In this document: positions 9,076 through 17,832 of the stretch, piece by piece
How positions within the stretch are numbered: position 1 is the stretch's first letter
How the letters are laid out: each line of letters begins with the position of its first letter
NCBI RefSeq assembly: GCF_036924745.1
Contig: NZ_JAZHSD010000001.1
Coordinates: 6,075,001 to 6,139,000, forward strand
Reading direction: 5' to 3'
DNA length: 64,000 bases
Origin: Bradyrhizobium sp. AZCC 1693
GTDB taxonomy: Bacteria; Pseudomonadota; Alphaproteobacteria; Rhizobiales; Xanthobacteraceae
Translations under genes and position numbers: made by a program
Notes under the pieces: model-generated
The model's database searches: none
What the model was told of the DNA's origin: nothing
The model's input: the letters and a program-made list of their open reading frames with translations, nothing else

Positions 9076-9900
9076 TCAATCCTCTGCGAGATAGGCGAGC
9101 ACGATCTCGCAATATTTCTGCGGCGCCTGTTCGAACATCGGGTGCGTGGTGCCCGGGATCATCGCGGTGCGCGCGCCCTTCACGTTGGCCGACAGCGCAT
9201 CCAGCGCCTGCCGCAGCGTGCCCTTGGTATTGGCGCCGCCGATGAACAGTGTCGGCGTCTTGATGGACTCCGCGTCCGCCTTGGAGAACGGCGGGCGCTG
9301 GTCACGCATCTGCCCGATCAGCGTCGTGGCGTTGTCGCGCAGAAGCTGTTTGGCTGTCGCCGGCAGGCGCTTCCAGGCGCCGGGGCCTTCCAGCGCATCC
9401 ATGAAGAGCTGCAGCCCGCCGTCGATATCGCCCTTCGCAATCAACTCTGCAGAAGCCGCGATCCGCGTGGCGAGCGGCGAGGGGCCGGGCTTGCAGGCGG
9501 GATCGAGCGTGGCGTCGAGCTCGCCGCCGGGCTCGGCCAGGATCAGCTTGCGCAACAGGTCAGGCCGGCGCTGCGCGACGCGAAAGCAGATGTGGCCGCC
9601 GCGGGAATGGCCCATCAGGTCGACCGGCCGGGTATCGAGCTTCTCGATGAAGCCGATGACGTCGTCGACGTGTTGCGCGATCGAATAGGTGTCGCCGACG
9701 CCGTCCCAATGGTCGGGGAAGAAATGCCGCAACGACGGCGCGATCACGCGGTGCTTGCGGGTCAGGGGACCCAGCACCGACGACCAGATCCGGAAATCGC
9801 ACAGCGAGCCGTGGACGCAGACCAGCGGCGGGCCACCGCCTACGCCTTGGCCGATATCGAGGTAGGCCATGTCATAGCCGTTGACGTTTATGGTTTGCAT
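9076..9900 (-). CDS. Alpha/beta hydrolase fold protein
   Basis: The 274-residue enzyme has an oxyanion region (VCVHGSLCDFRIW, about residues 28-40), the nucleophile elbow GHSRGG (Ser near residue 97) and a C-terminal catalytic His in PGTTHPMFE (near residue 254). ATG 9900 is chosen because the deleted copy starts with the same residues. It is probably an esterase or C-C hydrolase; the substrate cannot be told. Confidence 0.88.
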   Translation of the reverse strand: MQTINVNGYDMAYLDIGQGVGGGPPLVCVHGSLCDFRIWSSVLGPLTRKHRVIAPSLRHFFPDHWDGVGDTYSIAQHVDDVIGFIEKLDTRPVDLMGHSRGGHICFRVAQRRPDLLRKLILAEPGGELDATLDPACKPGPSPLATRIAASAELIAKGDIDGGLQLFMDALEGPGAWKRLPATAKQLLRDNATTLIGQMRDQRPPFSKADAESIKTPTLFIGGANTKGTLRQALDALSANVKGARTAMIPGTTHPMFEQAPQKYCEIVLAYLAED

Positions 9901-10075
9901 GGGATCTCGTGAGGGTGGGATGGGGACCAAGGGCCATTGAAGGGCGCTGGCGAGAACCCCAGATCAGCGGAAGTTGTTCATGCCGTCAAGTTCCCTCAGG
10001 TTTCGGGTGGATAGCAATAATCTCCAAGCCTAGATTTGGGCCCAAGAGGAAGCTGGTGGCATTGAACAGGAGACT

Positions 10076-10630
10076 ATGGAGCCAGTCATGACCGGGCACC
10101 ATTTTACGATATTCGACACCGCGATCGGCCGCTGCGGCATCGTGTGGGGCGAGCGCGGCATCACCTCTGTGCAATTGCCGATGGGCGATGAAAAGAAGAC
10201 CCGCACCCGCCTGCAGCAACGCCATGGCGACCTCGTCGAGGCGCCGCCGCCCGCGAAGGTGCAGGCCGCGATCGACGGGATCGTCGAGCTGCTCGAGGGC
10301 AAGCCGAACGACCTCGCCGACGTCGTGCTCGACCTCGACGGCGTTCCCGAATTCAACCGCGGCGTCTACGACATCGCGCGCACGATCCCGCCGGGCAAGA
10401 CCATGACCTATGGCGATATCGCCAGGAAACTCGGTGGCGTCGAGCTGTCGCGCGACGTCGGCCAGGCGCTAGGTCGCAATCCCTGTCCGATCGTGGTGCC
10501 GTGTCACCGCGTGCTGGCGGCGGGCAACAAGCCTGGCGGCTTCTCCGCCAATGGCGGGGTGGTAACGAAATTGAAGATGCTGACGATCGAAGGCGCGGTC
10601 GTGAACCACACGCCGAACCTGTTCGATTGA
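10076..10630 (+). CDS. ogt: Methylated-DNA--protein-cysteine S-methyltransferase
   Basis: The protein removes O6-alkyl groups from guanine onto its own Cys. The active-site motif VVPCHRVLAAG lies near residues 140-150, preceded by the helix-turn-helix and Arg finger region (MTYGDIARKLGG, VGQALGRNP). At 184 residues it has the usual Ogt length. AGGAG lies very close to the ATG at 10076 and GGAG is better spaced for a second ATG at 10088, so the start may be four codons later. It stands alone as a plus-strand gene, and a hairpin separates it from the convergent hydratase gene. Confidence 0.92.
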   Translation: MEPVMTGHHFTIFDTAIGRCGIVWGERGITSVQLPMGDEKKTRTRLQQRHGDLVEAPPPAKVQAAIDGIVELLEGKPNDLADVVLDLDGVPEFNRGVYDIARTIPPGKTMTYGDIARKLGGVELSRDVGQALGRNPCPIVVPCHRVLAAGNKPGGFSANGGVVTKLKMLTIEGAVVNHTPNLFD

Positions 10631-10631
10631 G

Positions 10632-10664
10632 GGCTTCGGTTCTGATTCAATCAGAACCGAAGCC
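10632..10664. terminator. Long perfect hairpin after ogt
   Basis: GGCTTCGGTTCTGATT (10632-10647) is complementary to 10649-10664, giving about 14 usable base pairs with a minimal loop. Only a weak T-rich tract follows (CTTGTTTG). It sits between convergent genes and probably ends ogt transcription. Confidence 0.55.
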
Positions 10665-10674
10665 TGGATTCTTG

Positions 10675-10725
10675 TTTGACGCGTTTTCTTCACGCGAACC
10701 GGTATCCACTTCGCTCGAAAACGCT
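10675..10725. repeat. Dispersed Bradyrhizobium-type intergenic repeat (GAACCGGTATCCACTTCGC)
   Basis: The element reads from TTTGACGCGTTTTCTTCACG through CGAACCGGTATCCACTTCGC to TCGAAAACGCT. GACGCGTTTTC and GAAAACGC at the ends are near-complementary. From memory, this sequence recurs in intergenic regions of Bradyrhizobium and relatives. It supports the taxonomic reading but has no known function. Confidence 0.55.
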
Positions 10726-10728
10726 ATC

Positions 10729-11532
10729 TTACCGTCCCTTGAAGTTCGGCGTCCGCTTCTCGTTGAAGGCCAGCACGCCCTCGCGGCGGTCCTCGGTCGG
10801 GACCATGCGGTTGTAGGCCTCGATTTCCAATGCGAGGCCGTCCCGCAGCGACAATTGCAGGCCGCGATGGATCGACAGCTTTGCCTGGCGGACGGAGATC
10901 GGGGCATTGCGGGCGACGCGCGAGGCGGTCGCCAAGGCCGCCGGCAATAGTTCGGGTAGCGGAAAGACTTCGTTCACAAGACCCCAGGCCTGGGCTTCGG
11001 CCGCGGTGAACGGCTTGCCGGTCAGGATCAACTCCTTGGCGCGGCGCTCGCCGACGGCGCGTGGCAGGGTCTGTGTGCCGCCGCCGCCGGGCATGATGCC
11101 GAGCGTCACTTCGGTCAGGGCGAAACGAGCGCTATCAGCGGCGTAGAGGAAATCGCAACATCCCGCGATCTCGCAGCCGCCGCCATAGGCCGCGCCGTTG
11201 ACGGCGCCGATGATCGGGACCGGGCAGTCGAGCAGCGCCCGCACCATCCGCTCGAAAATGACGTGCTGGCGCGTCCATGCCTCGTCGGTCATGCCGCGCC
11301 GTTCCTTCAGGTCGCCGCCGGCGCAGAACGCCTTGTCGCCGGCGCCAATCAGGACGATGCAGCGCAGGCTCTTCGGATCGAGCGCCGTATCCTCGAAATA
11401 GCGCACGAGGTCGCGGCCCATCTGGGTGTTGAGCGCGTTGGACGCGTCCGGCCGGTTGAGCCGGACAATCGTCACATGCTCGTCGACCGGCTCGACCGAA
11501 AGCGTCTCAAAACGGGGCGGGTTCGAACTCAT
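10729..11532 (-). CDS. Enoyl-CoA hydratase/isomerase family protein (crotonase)
   Basis: The 267-residue crotonase has the CoA-binding oxyanion loop AFCAGGDLKE (about residues 68-77) and the second oxyanion segment NGAAYGGGCEIAGCCDF (about 112-128). The catalytic Glu region (EVTLGIMPGGGG) is present, so hydratase or isomerase activity is plausible. Its ATG overlaps the TGA of the MBL gene as ATGA, showing translational coupling. It is the last gene of a five-gene operon for organic-acid or aromatic breakdown. Confidence 0.9.
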   Translation of the reverse strand: MSSNPPRFETLSVEPVDEHVTIVRLNRPDASNALNTQMGRDLVRYFEDTALDPKSLRCIVLIGAGDKAFCAGGDLKERRGMTDEAWTRQHVIFERMVRALLDCPVPIIGAVNGAAYGGGCEIAGCCDFLYAADSARFALTEVTLGIMPGGGGTQTLPRAVGERRAKELILTGKPFTAAEAQAWGLVNEVFPLPELLPAALATASRVARNAPISVRQAKLSIHRGLQLSLRDGLALEIEAYNRMVPTEDRREGVLAFNEKRTPNFKGR

Positions 11533-12398
11533 ATCGCCTCGCAGGAGAATCCGTTGCCAGCGCGTCGAATTTTTCCGACTGACGGCGAGGGGAAATGCGC
11601 GGTGCAGCACAGCGTATCGGTGTCGCAGTAGCGCTCCAGGAAGCCGCGCCGCGTCGCCGCCGACTGCGCCGGATCGACGTCGGGTTTGAAGGAGAGTTCG
11701 GGATAGCGTGCCTGCAGCGGCGAGTGCATCAGGTCGCCCGACACGACGGCCGCATCCCTTCCGCGGCCGAAAGCGAACGCGACATGCCCGGGCGTGTGGC
11801 CGGGCGTTGGCAGAACGCGCATGTGATCGCCGATTTCATGGCCGTTGCCAACGAACTCGGATCGCCCGGCTTCGACCACGGGCAGCACGCTGTCGGCGAA
11901 GGTGGGCACCGAAGCCTTCGCGTGTTGCTCGGTCCAATAATCGAATTCGGTCTTGCCGAACACGTAACGCGCGTTCGGGAACGTCGGCACCCAATAGCCG
12001 TTTTGCAGCCGCGTGTTCCAGCCGACGTGATCGGCATGCAGATGCGTGCACATCACGAAATCAATATCGTCGGCGGATAATCCCGCCACGGCCAGCGCGC
12101 GCATGTAGGTATCGTCGGTCTTCATATTCCACTTCGGAAATCTTGGCCGCGGCTTGTCGTTGCCGATGCAGCTATCGATCAGGATGGTGTGATGCGGCGT
12201 CTTGACGACATAGGACTGGAAGCACAGGATCAGCACGTCCTTGTCGTCGAGCGCGCCGGCCTTTTGCATCCACGCCCTGTTCTCCGCCAGCACTTCCGGC
12301 GTCAGGCCGGGCAGCATCTCCAGCGCCGGCAGGAAGGTGGTTTCCTGTTCGATGATGCGGTGGATGGTGAGGTCGCCGACGGTGAATTTGAGGCTCAT
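11529..12398 (-). CDS. MBL-fold metallohydrolase (lactonase/AHL-lactonase-like)
   Basis: The 289-residue protein carries the dinuclear zinc motif THLHADHVGW (about residues 110-119), a further His in PTPGHTPGH (near residue 193) and the Asp in VVSGDLMH. It resembles the lactonase branch of the superfamily. A close paralogue lies at 15454-16299 and shares long stretches such as GWNTRL and ARYVFGKTE. Start 12398 follows AGCGGGAAA and the stop overlaps the next gene as ATGA. The substrate is unknown; a lactone intermediate is plausible. Confidence 0.88.
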   Translation of the reverse strand: MSLKFTVGDLTIHRIIEQETTFLPALEMLPGLTPEVLAENRAWMQKAGALDDKDVLILCFQSYVVKTPHHTILIDSCIGNDKPRPRFPKWNMKTDDTYMRALAVAGLSADDIDFVMCTHLHADHVGWNTRLQNGYWVPTFPNARYVFGKTEFDYWTEQHAKASVPTFADSVLPVVEAGRSEFVGNGHEIGDHMRVLPTPGHTPGHVAFAFGRGRDAAVVSGDLMHSPLQARYPELSFKPDVDPAQSAATRRGFLERYCDTDTLCCTAHFPSPSVGKIRRAGNGFSCEAI

Positions 12399-12414
12399 GC
12401 TATTTCCCGCTTGA

Positions 12415-13610
12415 TTAGCGCGTGTTGTTGTCGCGAACGGATGGAAGGATGTAGTTCGCCATCATGTCGAGCGCGCCGTCGCCCTGATACGGCCGAAAAT
12501 AGAGGCCCGATGTCGTCATCACCACAAGGTCGCGGTCGGGCACGATGAAAATGCGCTGGCCGCCCGAGCCCATCGCCGCAATCCACTTCACTTCCTTCTC
12601 CTGCGCAATCGAACGTCCCATCCACCATTGCTGGCCATAGAAAAATAGACCACTGAAATAGCCGATCGCCTGAAAACGAGGCCGGACCGATTGCTCGATC
12701 CATTTGGCCGAGACGATCTGTTTTCCACCCCAGGCGCCGCGAGTGAGCACGAGCTGGCCGATCTTGGCGGCGTCGCGCGGCCGGAGACGGAGGCCGACGG
12801 CGGAGGCGATCTTCCCGTTCATTGGATAATTCTTCCACTCGAGATCGGTAATCCCAATGGCTCGAACAGAATCTCTCGCGCGAACGCTTCCAGCGGCTTG
12901 CCTGAAACGCGTTCGAGGATGTTGCCGAGCAGATCGGTCCCGCCGCCGTTATAGGTCCACAACGAGTCCGGCGGTTTTGCGATCGGCTTTGACAGGATAT
13001 AGCGAATCGGGTCGCTCTCGCTGCCCAAATGCGGTTCGTCATTACTGGGATCGTTCCAGGCGCGGTTCTCGTCCCATTGCATGCCTGAGGACATTGTCAG
13101 CAAATGGCGCAACGTAACCTGGTCCCAGCCCGGCGATTTGACCGCGGCATATTCCGGAAAGAATTTGATGACGGGCTCGTCCGCGCTGGCGATCAGCTTG
13201 CGATCGATTGCGATGCCCACGAGTAGCGAGATCACGCTCTTGGACGCCGACCGCATGTCGTGCTTGGTCGTCGCATCATAGTCGTACTGTCCCGCAACGT
13301 CCCAGCGCTCGTCGGGACCGGAAAAATACTGCTCGAATACCAGCTTGCCGTGGCGCACGACGACCACAGCGTGAACGTTGGCCTGAATTTCCTTCAGGCG
13401 CGCAGCGATGGTGCACAGGCGCGGACCATCGAGGCCGACGCTTTCCGGCGTTGCGGTGGGCCAGCCGTCGCCGATGGAGGCTGGGCTGCCGCAGGCGAGG
13501 TTCCGCTGGCCGGTGGAGAATGCCTGTAGCTGGGCGGATGCGCCGGATGCGGCGAGCATGAAAACGCCAGCGAAGCCGAGGTGCCGCAATTTTTTGCCAA
13601 CCTCGCGCAT
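12415..13610 (-). pseudogene. Serine hydrolase (beta-lactamase class C family), frameshifted
   Basis: The 5' part (to about 12856) encodes a signal peptide (MREVGKKLRHLGFAGVFML, Ala-rich cut near ASGASAQ), the SxxK motif (RSASKSVIS) and the tyrosine motif WTYNGGG. The 3' part (12415-12822 frame) encodes the remaining half with GSGGQ in place of the KTG box. The two frames join as FEPLG-ITDLEWKNYPMNGK if one base is added in the GGG run at 12853-12855. The total length (1196) is one short of a multiple of three. Either a recent inactivating deletion or a sequencing error. The gene sits 22 bases after the GST gene and 16 before the MBL gene. Confidence 0.85.
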
Positions 13611-13632
13611 GCTGCCGTCTCCGTTGCTGTGG

Positions 13633-14247
13633 TTACGCCGGCGGCGGCACCGAGATTTTCACTGACGGCCGTTCCAGCATCTTCTGGTGGAAGGCGTCCA
13701 GCTTCGGATAGGCCTTGCGCCAGCCGCAATCGGCAAAGCGGAAATCCGCATATCCGAGCACGCAGACAAGGCCGATCTGGACGATGTTGAACGGTCCGGA
13801 CAACACGTCGGGCTTGTTCTCGAACCGCGCCATGCCGGCCCAGGCTCGCTTCCAGTGGTCGTCGGACCACGCCTGCCAGCGCAGCGGCTCCGGCCGCACC
13901 ATGCCTTCGTAGCGGCACAGCAGCATGGAATCGAGCATGCCTTGCAGCAGCGAATGATCGCTCTTGACCTTCCATCGGTCGGGACCGGAGGCAGGGATCA
14001 GCTTGCCGCCACCGGCGAGTTCATCGAGGTATTCGACGATGACATAGGAATCGAGGATGACATCGCCATTGTCAAGGATCAGCACCGGCAGCTTCTTCAG
14101 CGGCGTGATCTTCGAATATTCCTCGTTGGGCTGACCCGGCGCGACGGTGGCGGGGGTGAACTCGATCTTGTCGATCAGGCCGGTCTCGATCGCGGCGATG
14201 CGCACTTTTCGGGCGAACGGCGAGGCGGGGGAGAAGGTGAGTTTCAT
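13633..14247 (-). CDS. Glutathione S-transferase family protein
   Basis: This 204-residue protein has a thioredoxin-like N-terminal domain (KLTFSPASPFARKVRIA; the Ser-Pro-Phe-Ala-Arg-Lys segment holds the probable glutathione-activating Ser, and PLKKLPVL the cis-Pro) and an all-helical C-terminal domain (from about residue 88). It belongs to an operon with an FAH-family hydrolase, a pairing seen in maleylacetoacetate and related degradation, but it is not a clear maleylacetoacetate isomerase. Start 14247 follows GGGAA. Confidence 0.87.
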   Translation of the reverse strand: MKLTFSPASPFARKVRIAAIETGLIDKIEFTPATVAPGQPNEEYSKITPLKKLPVLILDNGDVILDSYVIVEYLDELAGGGKLIPASGPDRWKVKSDHSLLQGMLDSMLLCRYEGMVRPEPLRWQAWSDDHWKRAWAGMARFENKPDVLSGPFNIVQIGLVCVLGYADFRFADCGWRKAYPKLDAFHQKMLERPSVKISVPPPA

Positions 14248-14275
14248 TTTTATTATTCCCTTGGGTTGTTTCCTC

Positions 14276-14360
14276 CGTCATGCCCGGGCTTGTCCCGGGC
14301 ATCCACGTTCTTGCTGTCGATAGAAGGACGTGGATGGCCGGGACAAGCCCGGCCATGACG
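14276..14360. repeat. Intergenic palindrome, CGTCATGCCCGGGC / GCCCGGCCATGACG
   Basis: A left arm (14276-14308) containing its own hairpin GCCCGGGCTTGTCCCGGGC is complementary to a right arm (14329-14360) with GCCGGGACAAGCCCGGC. The whole can fold into a long stem or a pair of stem-loops between the FAH and GST genes. Its ends match those of the repeats at 2936 and 3895. Confidence 0.7.
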
Positions 14361-14386
14361 AGCTAGTGCGAAGATCGCCCAACGCC

Positions 14387-15229
14387 TCACGCCGCGATGA
14401 TTTCCTGGCGCTGCTCGCCGAGGCCTTCGATGCCGAGCGTGACAACGTCGCCGACGTTGAGGAAGGTCGGCGGCTTCATGCCGAGACCGACGCCGGGCGG
14501 GGTGCCTGTCGTGACGATGTCGCCGGGCAACAGCGTCATGAACTGCGAGACATAGGAAATGCACTTCGCCATCGAGAAGATCATGGTCGAGGTGTTGCCG
14601 GTCTGGCGGCGCTGGCCGTTGACGTCGAGCCACATGCCGAGCTTCTGCACGTCAGGGATTTCGTCCTTGGTCGCGAGCCACGGGCCAACCGGGCCGAAGG
14701 TGTCGTGCGACTTGCCCTTGGTCCACTGACCGCCGCGCTCCTGCTGGAAATTGCGCTCGGAGACGTCGTTGCAGACGCAATAGCCGGCGACGTGGTTGAG
14801 CGCGTCGGCTTCCGAGACATACTTGGCGCGGGCGCCGATGATGGCGGCGATCTCGACTTCCCAGTCAAGCTTGGTGGAGCCGCGCGGCTTTTCGACCGCG
14901 TCGTTCGGACCCGACAGCGAGGTGTTGGCTTTGATGAAGAAGATCGGCTCGGTCGGGATCGGCGATCCCGTCTCCTTGGCGTGGTCGCTGTAGTTCAGGC
15001 CGATGGCGACGAATTTCGAGATGCCGGTGACCGGCGCGCCGAAGCGCTGTTTGCCGTCGACGGCGGGAAGTTTTGAGGGATCCAGCGCGGCGAGCTTGGC
15101 GAGCCCGGCCGGCGAATAGGCCTCGCCGTCGAGATCCCTGACCTGCGCCGAAAGATCGCGCAACTGGCCGGATTTATCGATCAGGCCGGGCTTTTCCGCA
15201 CCCTTGGCGCCGTAACGTACAAGCTTCAT
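14387..15229 (-). CDS. Fumarylacetoacetate hydrolase (FAH) family protein
   Basis: The 280-residue protein has the FAH fold with the metal-binding Glu/Asp set visible in EPIFFIKANT, DWEVEIAAIIG (about residues 125-135) and CNDVSERNFQ. The His of the catalytic pair is in NYSDHAKE (near residue 82). Members hydrolyse or decarboxylate 1,3-dicarbonyl acids from aromatic or sugar breakdown. It is the first gene of the FAH-GST-hydrolase-MBL-crotonase operon. Start 15229 follows GGGAG. Confidence 0.9.
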   Translation of the reverse strand: MKLVRYGAKGAEKPGLIDKSGQLRDLSAQVRDLDGEAYSPAGLAKLAALDPSKLPAVDGKQRFGAPVTGISKFVAIGLNYSDHAKETGSPIPTEPIFFIKANTSLSGPNDAVEKPRGSTKLDWEVEIAAIIGARAKYVSEADALNHVAGYCVCNDVSERNFQQERGGQWTKGKSHDTFGPVGPWLATKDEIPDVQKLGMWLDVNGQRRQTGNTSTMIFSMAKCISYVSQFMTLLPGDIVTTGTPPGVGLGMKPPTFLNVGDVVTLGIEGLGEQRQEIIAA

Positions 15230-15453
15230 TTTATCGCTCCCTGCGGGGGTTTCTTGGGATTTGTCGGGGAATTTCTGCCCTTCAGACGCTTCTTGGAACA
15301 GCGGGCGCGGAAATTCAACTGCCTAAAGCGCAGGGGAGGGTGGGCAAAGGCGCCCTTGCGCTGTTGCCCGCCATCTATCACCAGGCGCAATGTCGAAGCG
15401 TGGGCACGCCGACCCTCGGGCGCGCGTTCGCGCGAGCCGGTGGCTTTGCCTAC

Positions 15454-16299
15454 CTACAGCGCCGCGAACCGGAAGGCGTCGCCATTGCGCTTGATATGGC
15501 CGGCACTGAAGTGTCCGCCGATCACCAGCGTCGGCGTGTCGGCGAAGCGCGAGAACAGCTCGCGACGGGTCACCACGGACTGGGCGGGATCGGAATCGGC
15601 CGTGGACGACCAGTCGAGATGAGCCATTTGGCAGGGATGGTGGGCAACGTCCCCTGTCAGCAGGGCTTCCTCGCCGTCCGACCTGATGTGGACACTCAGA
15701 TGGCCGGGGCTGTGGCCGGGGGTCGGGATCAGGGTAATCTCGTCCGCAAGCCTGGCGTCGCTGGCGATGAGATCGGCCTTGTCGGCCTCCGCAATCGGCT
15801 TCACGGAATCGTTGAATACGGCGATCCTGTCCGGCGCGTCGCTGTGGTCGCGCCAGTGCTCGTATTCGGTCTTGCCGAACACGTAGCGCGCATTGGCGAA
15901 AGTCGGCACCCATTTGCCGTCGACCAGCCTCGTATTCCAGCCGACATGATCGACATGCAGATGCGTGCACAGCACGGTGTCGATGCTATCAGGGGCGAAG
16001 CCTGCCGCCGTTAACTTGTCGAGGAACGGATCCTTCCGGTTGTTCCAGGTCGGCACGTTGCGGCCCTGCTTGTCGTTGCCGAGCCCGGTGTCGACGATGA
16101 TCCGGCGCGTGGGCGTCTCGACTAGGAACGAATGGATCGACATTTTCAGCCGGCCTTCCCCGGTTGCAGAATGCGGGATGAGCCACGGCAGTTTCTGTAT
16201 TTCCTCGTTGGTCGCGAGCGGAAGGATGAAGCGGGTGCTGCCGACCGTCTCCATTTCGACGGCCTTCGTGATCCTGACCCTGCCCACGGTCCAGTGCAT
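15454..16299 (-). CDS. MBL-fold metallohydrolase, paralogue of the 11529 gene
   Basis: This 281-residue protein carries THLHVDHVGW, the PTPGHSPGH His and the TGDVAHH Asp, all zinc ligands of the superfamily. It resembles the gene at 11529 over nearly its whole length, so a local duplication is likely. The start at 16299 (AAGGA eight bases before) is preferred; an upstream ATG at 16365 would add 22 unrelated residues. It is separated from the FAH operon by 224 bases with no recognised feature. Confidence 0.87.
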   Translation of the reverse strand: MHWTVGRVRITKAVEMETVGSTRFILPLATNEEIQKLPWLIPHSATGEGRLKMSIHSFLVETPTRRIIVDTGLGNDKQGRNVPTWNNRKDPFLDKLTAAGFAPDSIDTVLCTHLHVDHVGWNTRLVDGKWVPTFANARYVFGKTEYEHWRDHSDAPDRIAVFNDSVKPIAEADKADLIASDARLADEITLIPTPGHSPGHLSVHIRSDGEEALLTGDVAHHPCQMAHLDWSSTADSDPAQSVVTRRELFSRFADTPTLVIGGHFSAGHIKRNGDAFRFAAL

Positions 16300-16410
16300 C
16301 CGGCGCTTCCTTATTGATGTTGGCCGCGAAGATGCTGGTTTCGGCGGCCGGGCGCAATGGATCATCTGGCGCGATGGAACGTTATAGCGATGTCACATGA
16401 GGAGCGCGCG

Positions 16411-16866
16411 ATGCCGGAACTGGCGATTTCGACGGAAAAAGTCGGGTTTTTGATCGACAAGGCCCGGCAATTCGACATGAAAGAGGCGGTGTCCGATCCG
16501 GATTCCGGATCGAACGCTTCCGATGACGACGTGATCGACGTGCTGCAGGATAATGGGCAGGATCCGGTCTTCCGCGAGATCACCGGCTTCATCAACGCGC
16601 TTTCCGAAGACGAGCGGGTCGACCTCGTTGCCTTGATGCGGCTGGGTCGCGGCGACGCCAGCATCGAAGAATGGGGAGATCTGCGCGCGGAAGCCGCCGG
16701 CCAGCGCGAGCGCCACACTGCTCGCTATCTGCTGGGCGAGCCGATGCTGGGCGACCTGCTGGCGCAAGGGCTCGACGAGTTCGGCCTTACATGGACTGAG
16801 GAGCGAACCACCGCCGATTCCGCTAGCGTCAGCCAGCGGGACGAAGACGAGCGCAATCCACGATGA
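16411..16866 (+). CDS. DUF3775 domain-containing protein
   Basis: A small acidic cytoplasmic protein of 151 residues, recognisable as DUF3775 from the ELAISTEKVGFLIDKARQFD opening and the DLVALMRLGRGD segment near residue 78. GAGGAGCG precedes the ATG at 16411, which decides this start over in-frame ATGs at 16357 and 16390. Function is unknown. Its last 38 bases overlap the convergent quinone-reductase gene. Confidence 0.8.
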   Translation: MPELAISTEKVGFLIDKARQFDMKEAVSDPDSGSNASDDDVIDVLQDNGQDPVFREITGFINALSEDERVDLVALMRLGRGDASIEEWGDLRAEAAGQRERHTARYLLGEPMLGDLLAQGLDEFGLTWTEERTTADSASVSQRDEDERNPR

Positions 16867-17832
16867 CGGTACCGAGCTTGTCGCCTTTCTCCACCGCAAG
16901 ATGCGCTTGCGCGGTGTCCGAGAGCGCAAACTGCGCCGCGACGTTGTGAATGCGCGGGCCCGCCGCCAGCCACTTTGAAATGTCCGCTTGCGCCGCCGCC
17001 AATAGCGGCCGCGGCAGCGCGAACAACACCAGCGCGCGCAGCGCGATGCATTTTTCCATCAGTTCGCGCATCGGCACGACGGGCGTGCGGTTGCCGTTGG
17101 TGGCGTAGACCGCGATCGTCGAATTCATGCCCATCAGTTTCAGCGTGGTCTCGATATTGCCGCCGAAATCGACATCGACGACGCGGTCGACGCCCGCTGC
17201 CCGGTGAAGGCCATCGCTTTGGCGACGACGTCCTCGGTCCTGTAGTTGACGACGAGATCGGCGCCGGCAAGCCGGGCCTGCTCGGCTTTGGCCGCCGAAC
17301 TGACGGTCGCGATCACCTTGGCGCCGCCCCATTTGGCGAGTTGCACGGCATAGTGACCGACGGCGCCCGCGCCGCCGGTGACGAGTACCGTCTGTCCCAC
17401 GATCGGGCCATCGCAGAACAGGCAGGTCCACGCGGTCATGCCGGGAATGCCGAGGGTAGCGCCTTCCGCAAACGAAAGATTGTCCGGCAGCGGCGTCACC
17501 AACTGTTCGGCGAGCGCAATATATTCAGCCGCCGTGCCGAACGCGCGGCCATTGCGCTGGCCGTTGAACAGCCAGACGCGTTGGCCGGCCTTGAGCCGCG
17601 TGACGCCGTCGCCGACCTGGTCGATGATCCCCGCGCCGTCGCTGTTCGGAATGACGCGCGGATATTCCATCGGCCGATAGCCGCCGCCGCGGCGGCCGAC
17701 ATCGGCCGGATTGACGCCGGACGCCTCAAGGCGCACCCGGACTTCGCCCGGGCCGGCCATCGGAGTCGGCATCTCGCCATAGGTCAGCACCTCGGGCGCG
17801 GGGCCCGCTCGCTCGTACCCAACTGCCTTCAT
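16829..17832 (-). pseudogene. Zinc-free quinone oxidoreductase (MDR family), frameshifted
   Basis: The 5' frame gives an N-terminal MDR domain and the Rossmann motif VTGGAGAVGHYAVQLAKWGG; it runs out of frame after AKAMAFTG near 17200. The other frame continues as AGVDRVVDVDFGGNIETT to the proper end at 16829. One added base restores a 334-residue NADPH:quinone reductase. The start ATG (17832) overlaps the SDR stop as ATGA. Recent mutation and sequencing error are both possible. Confidence 0.85.
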
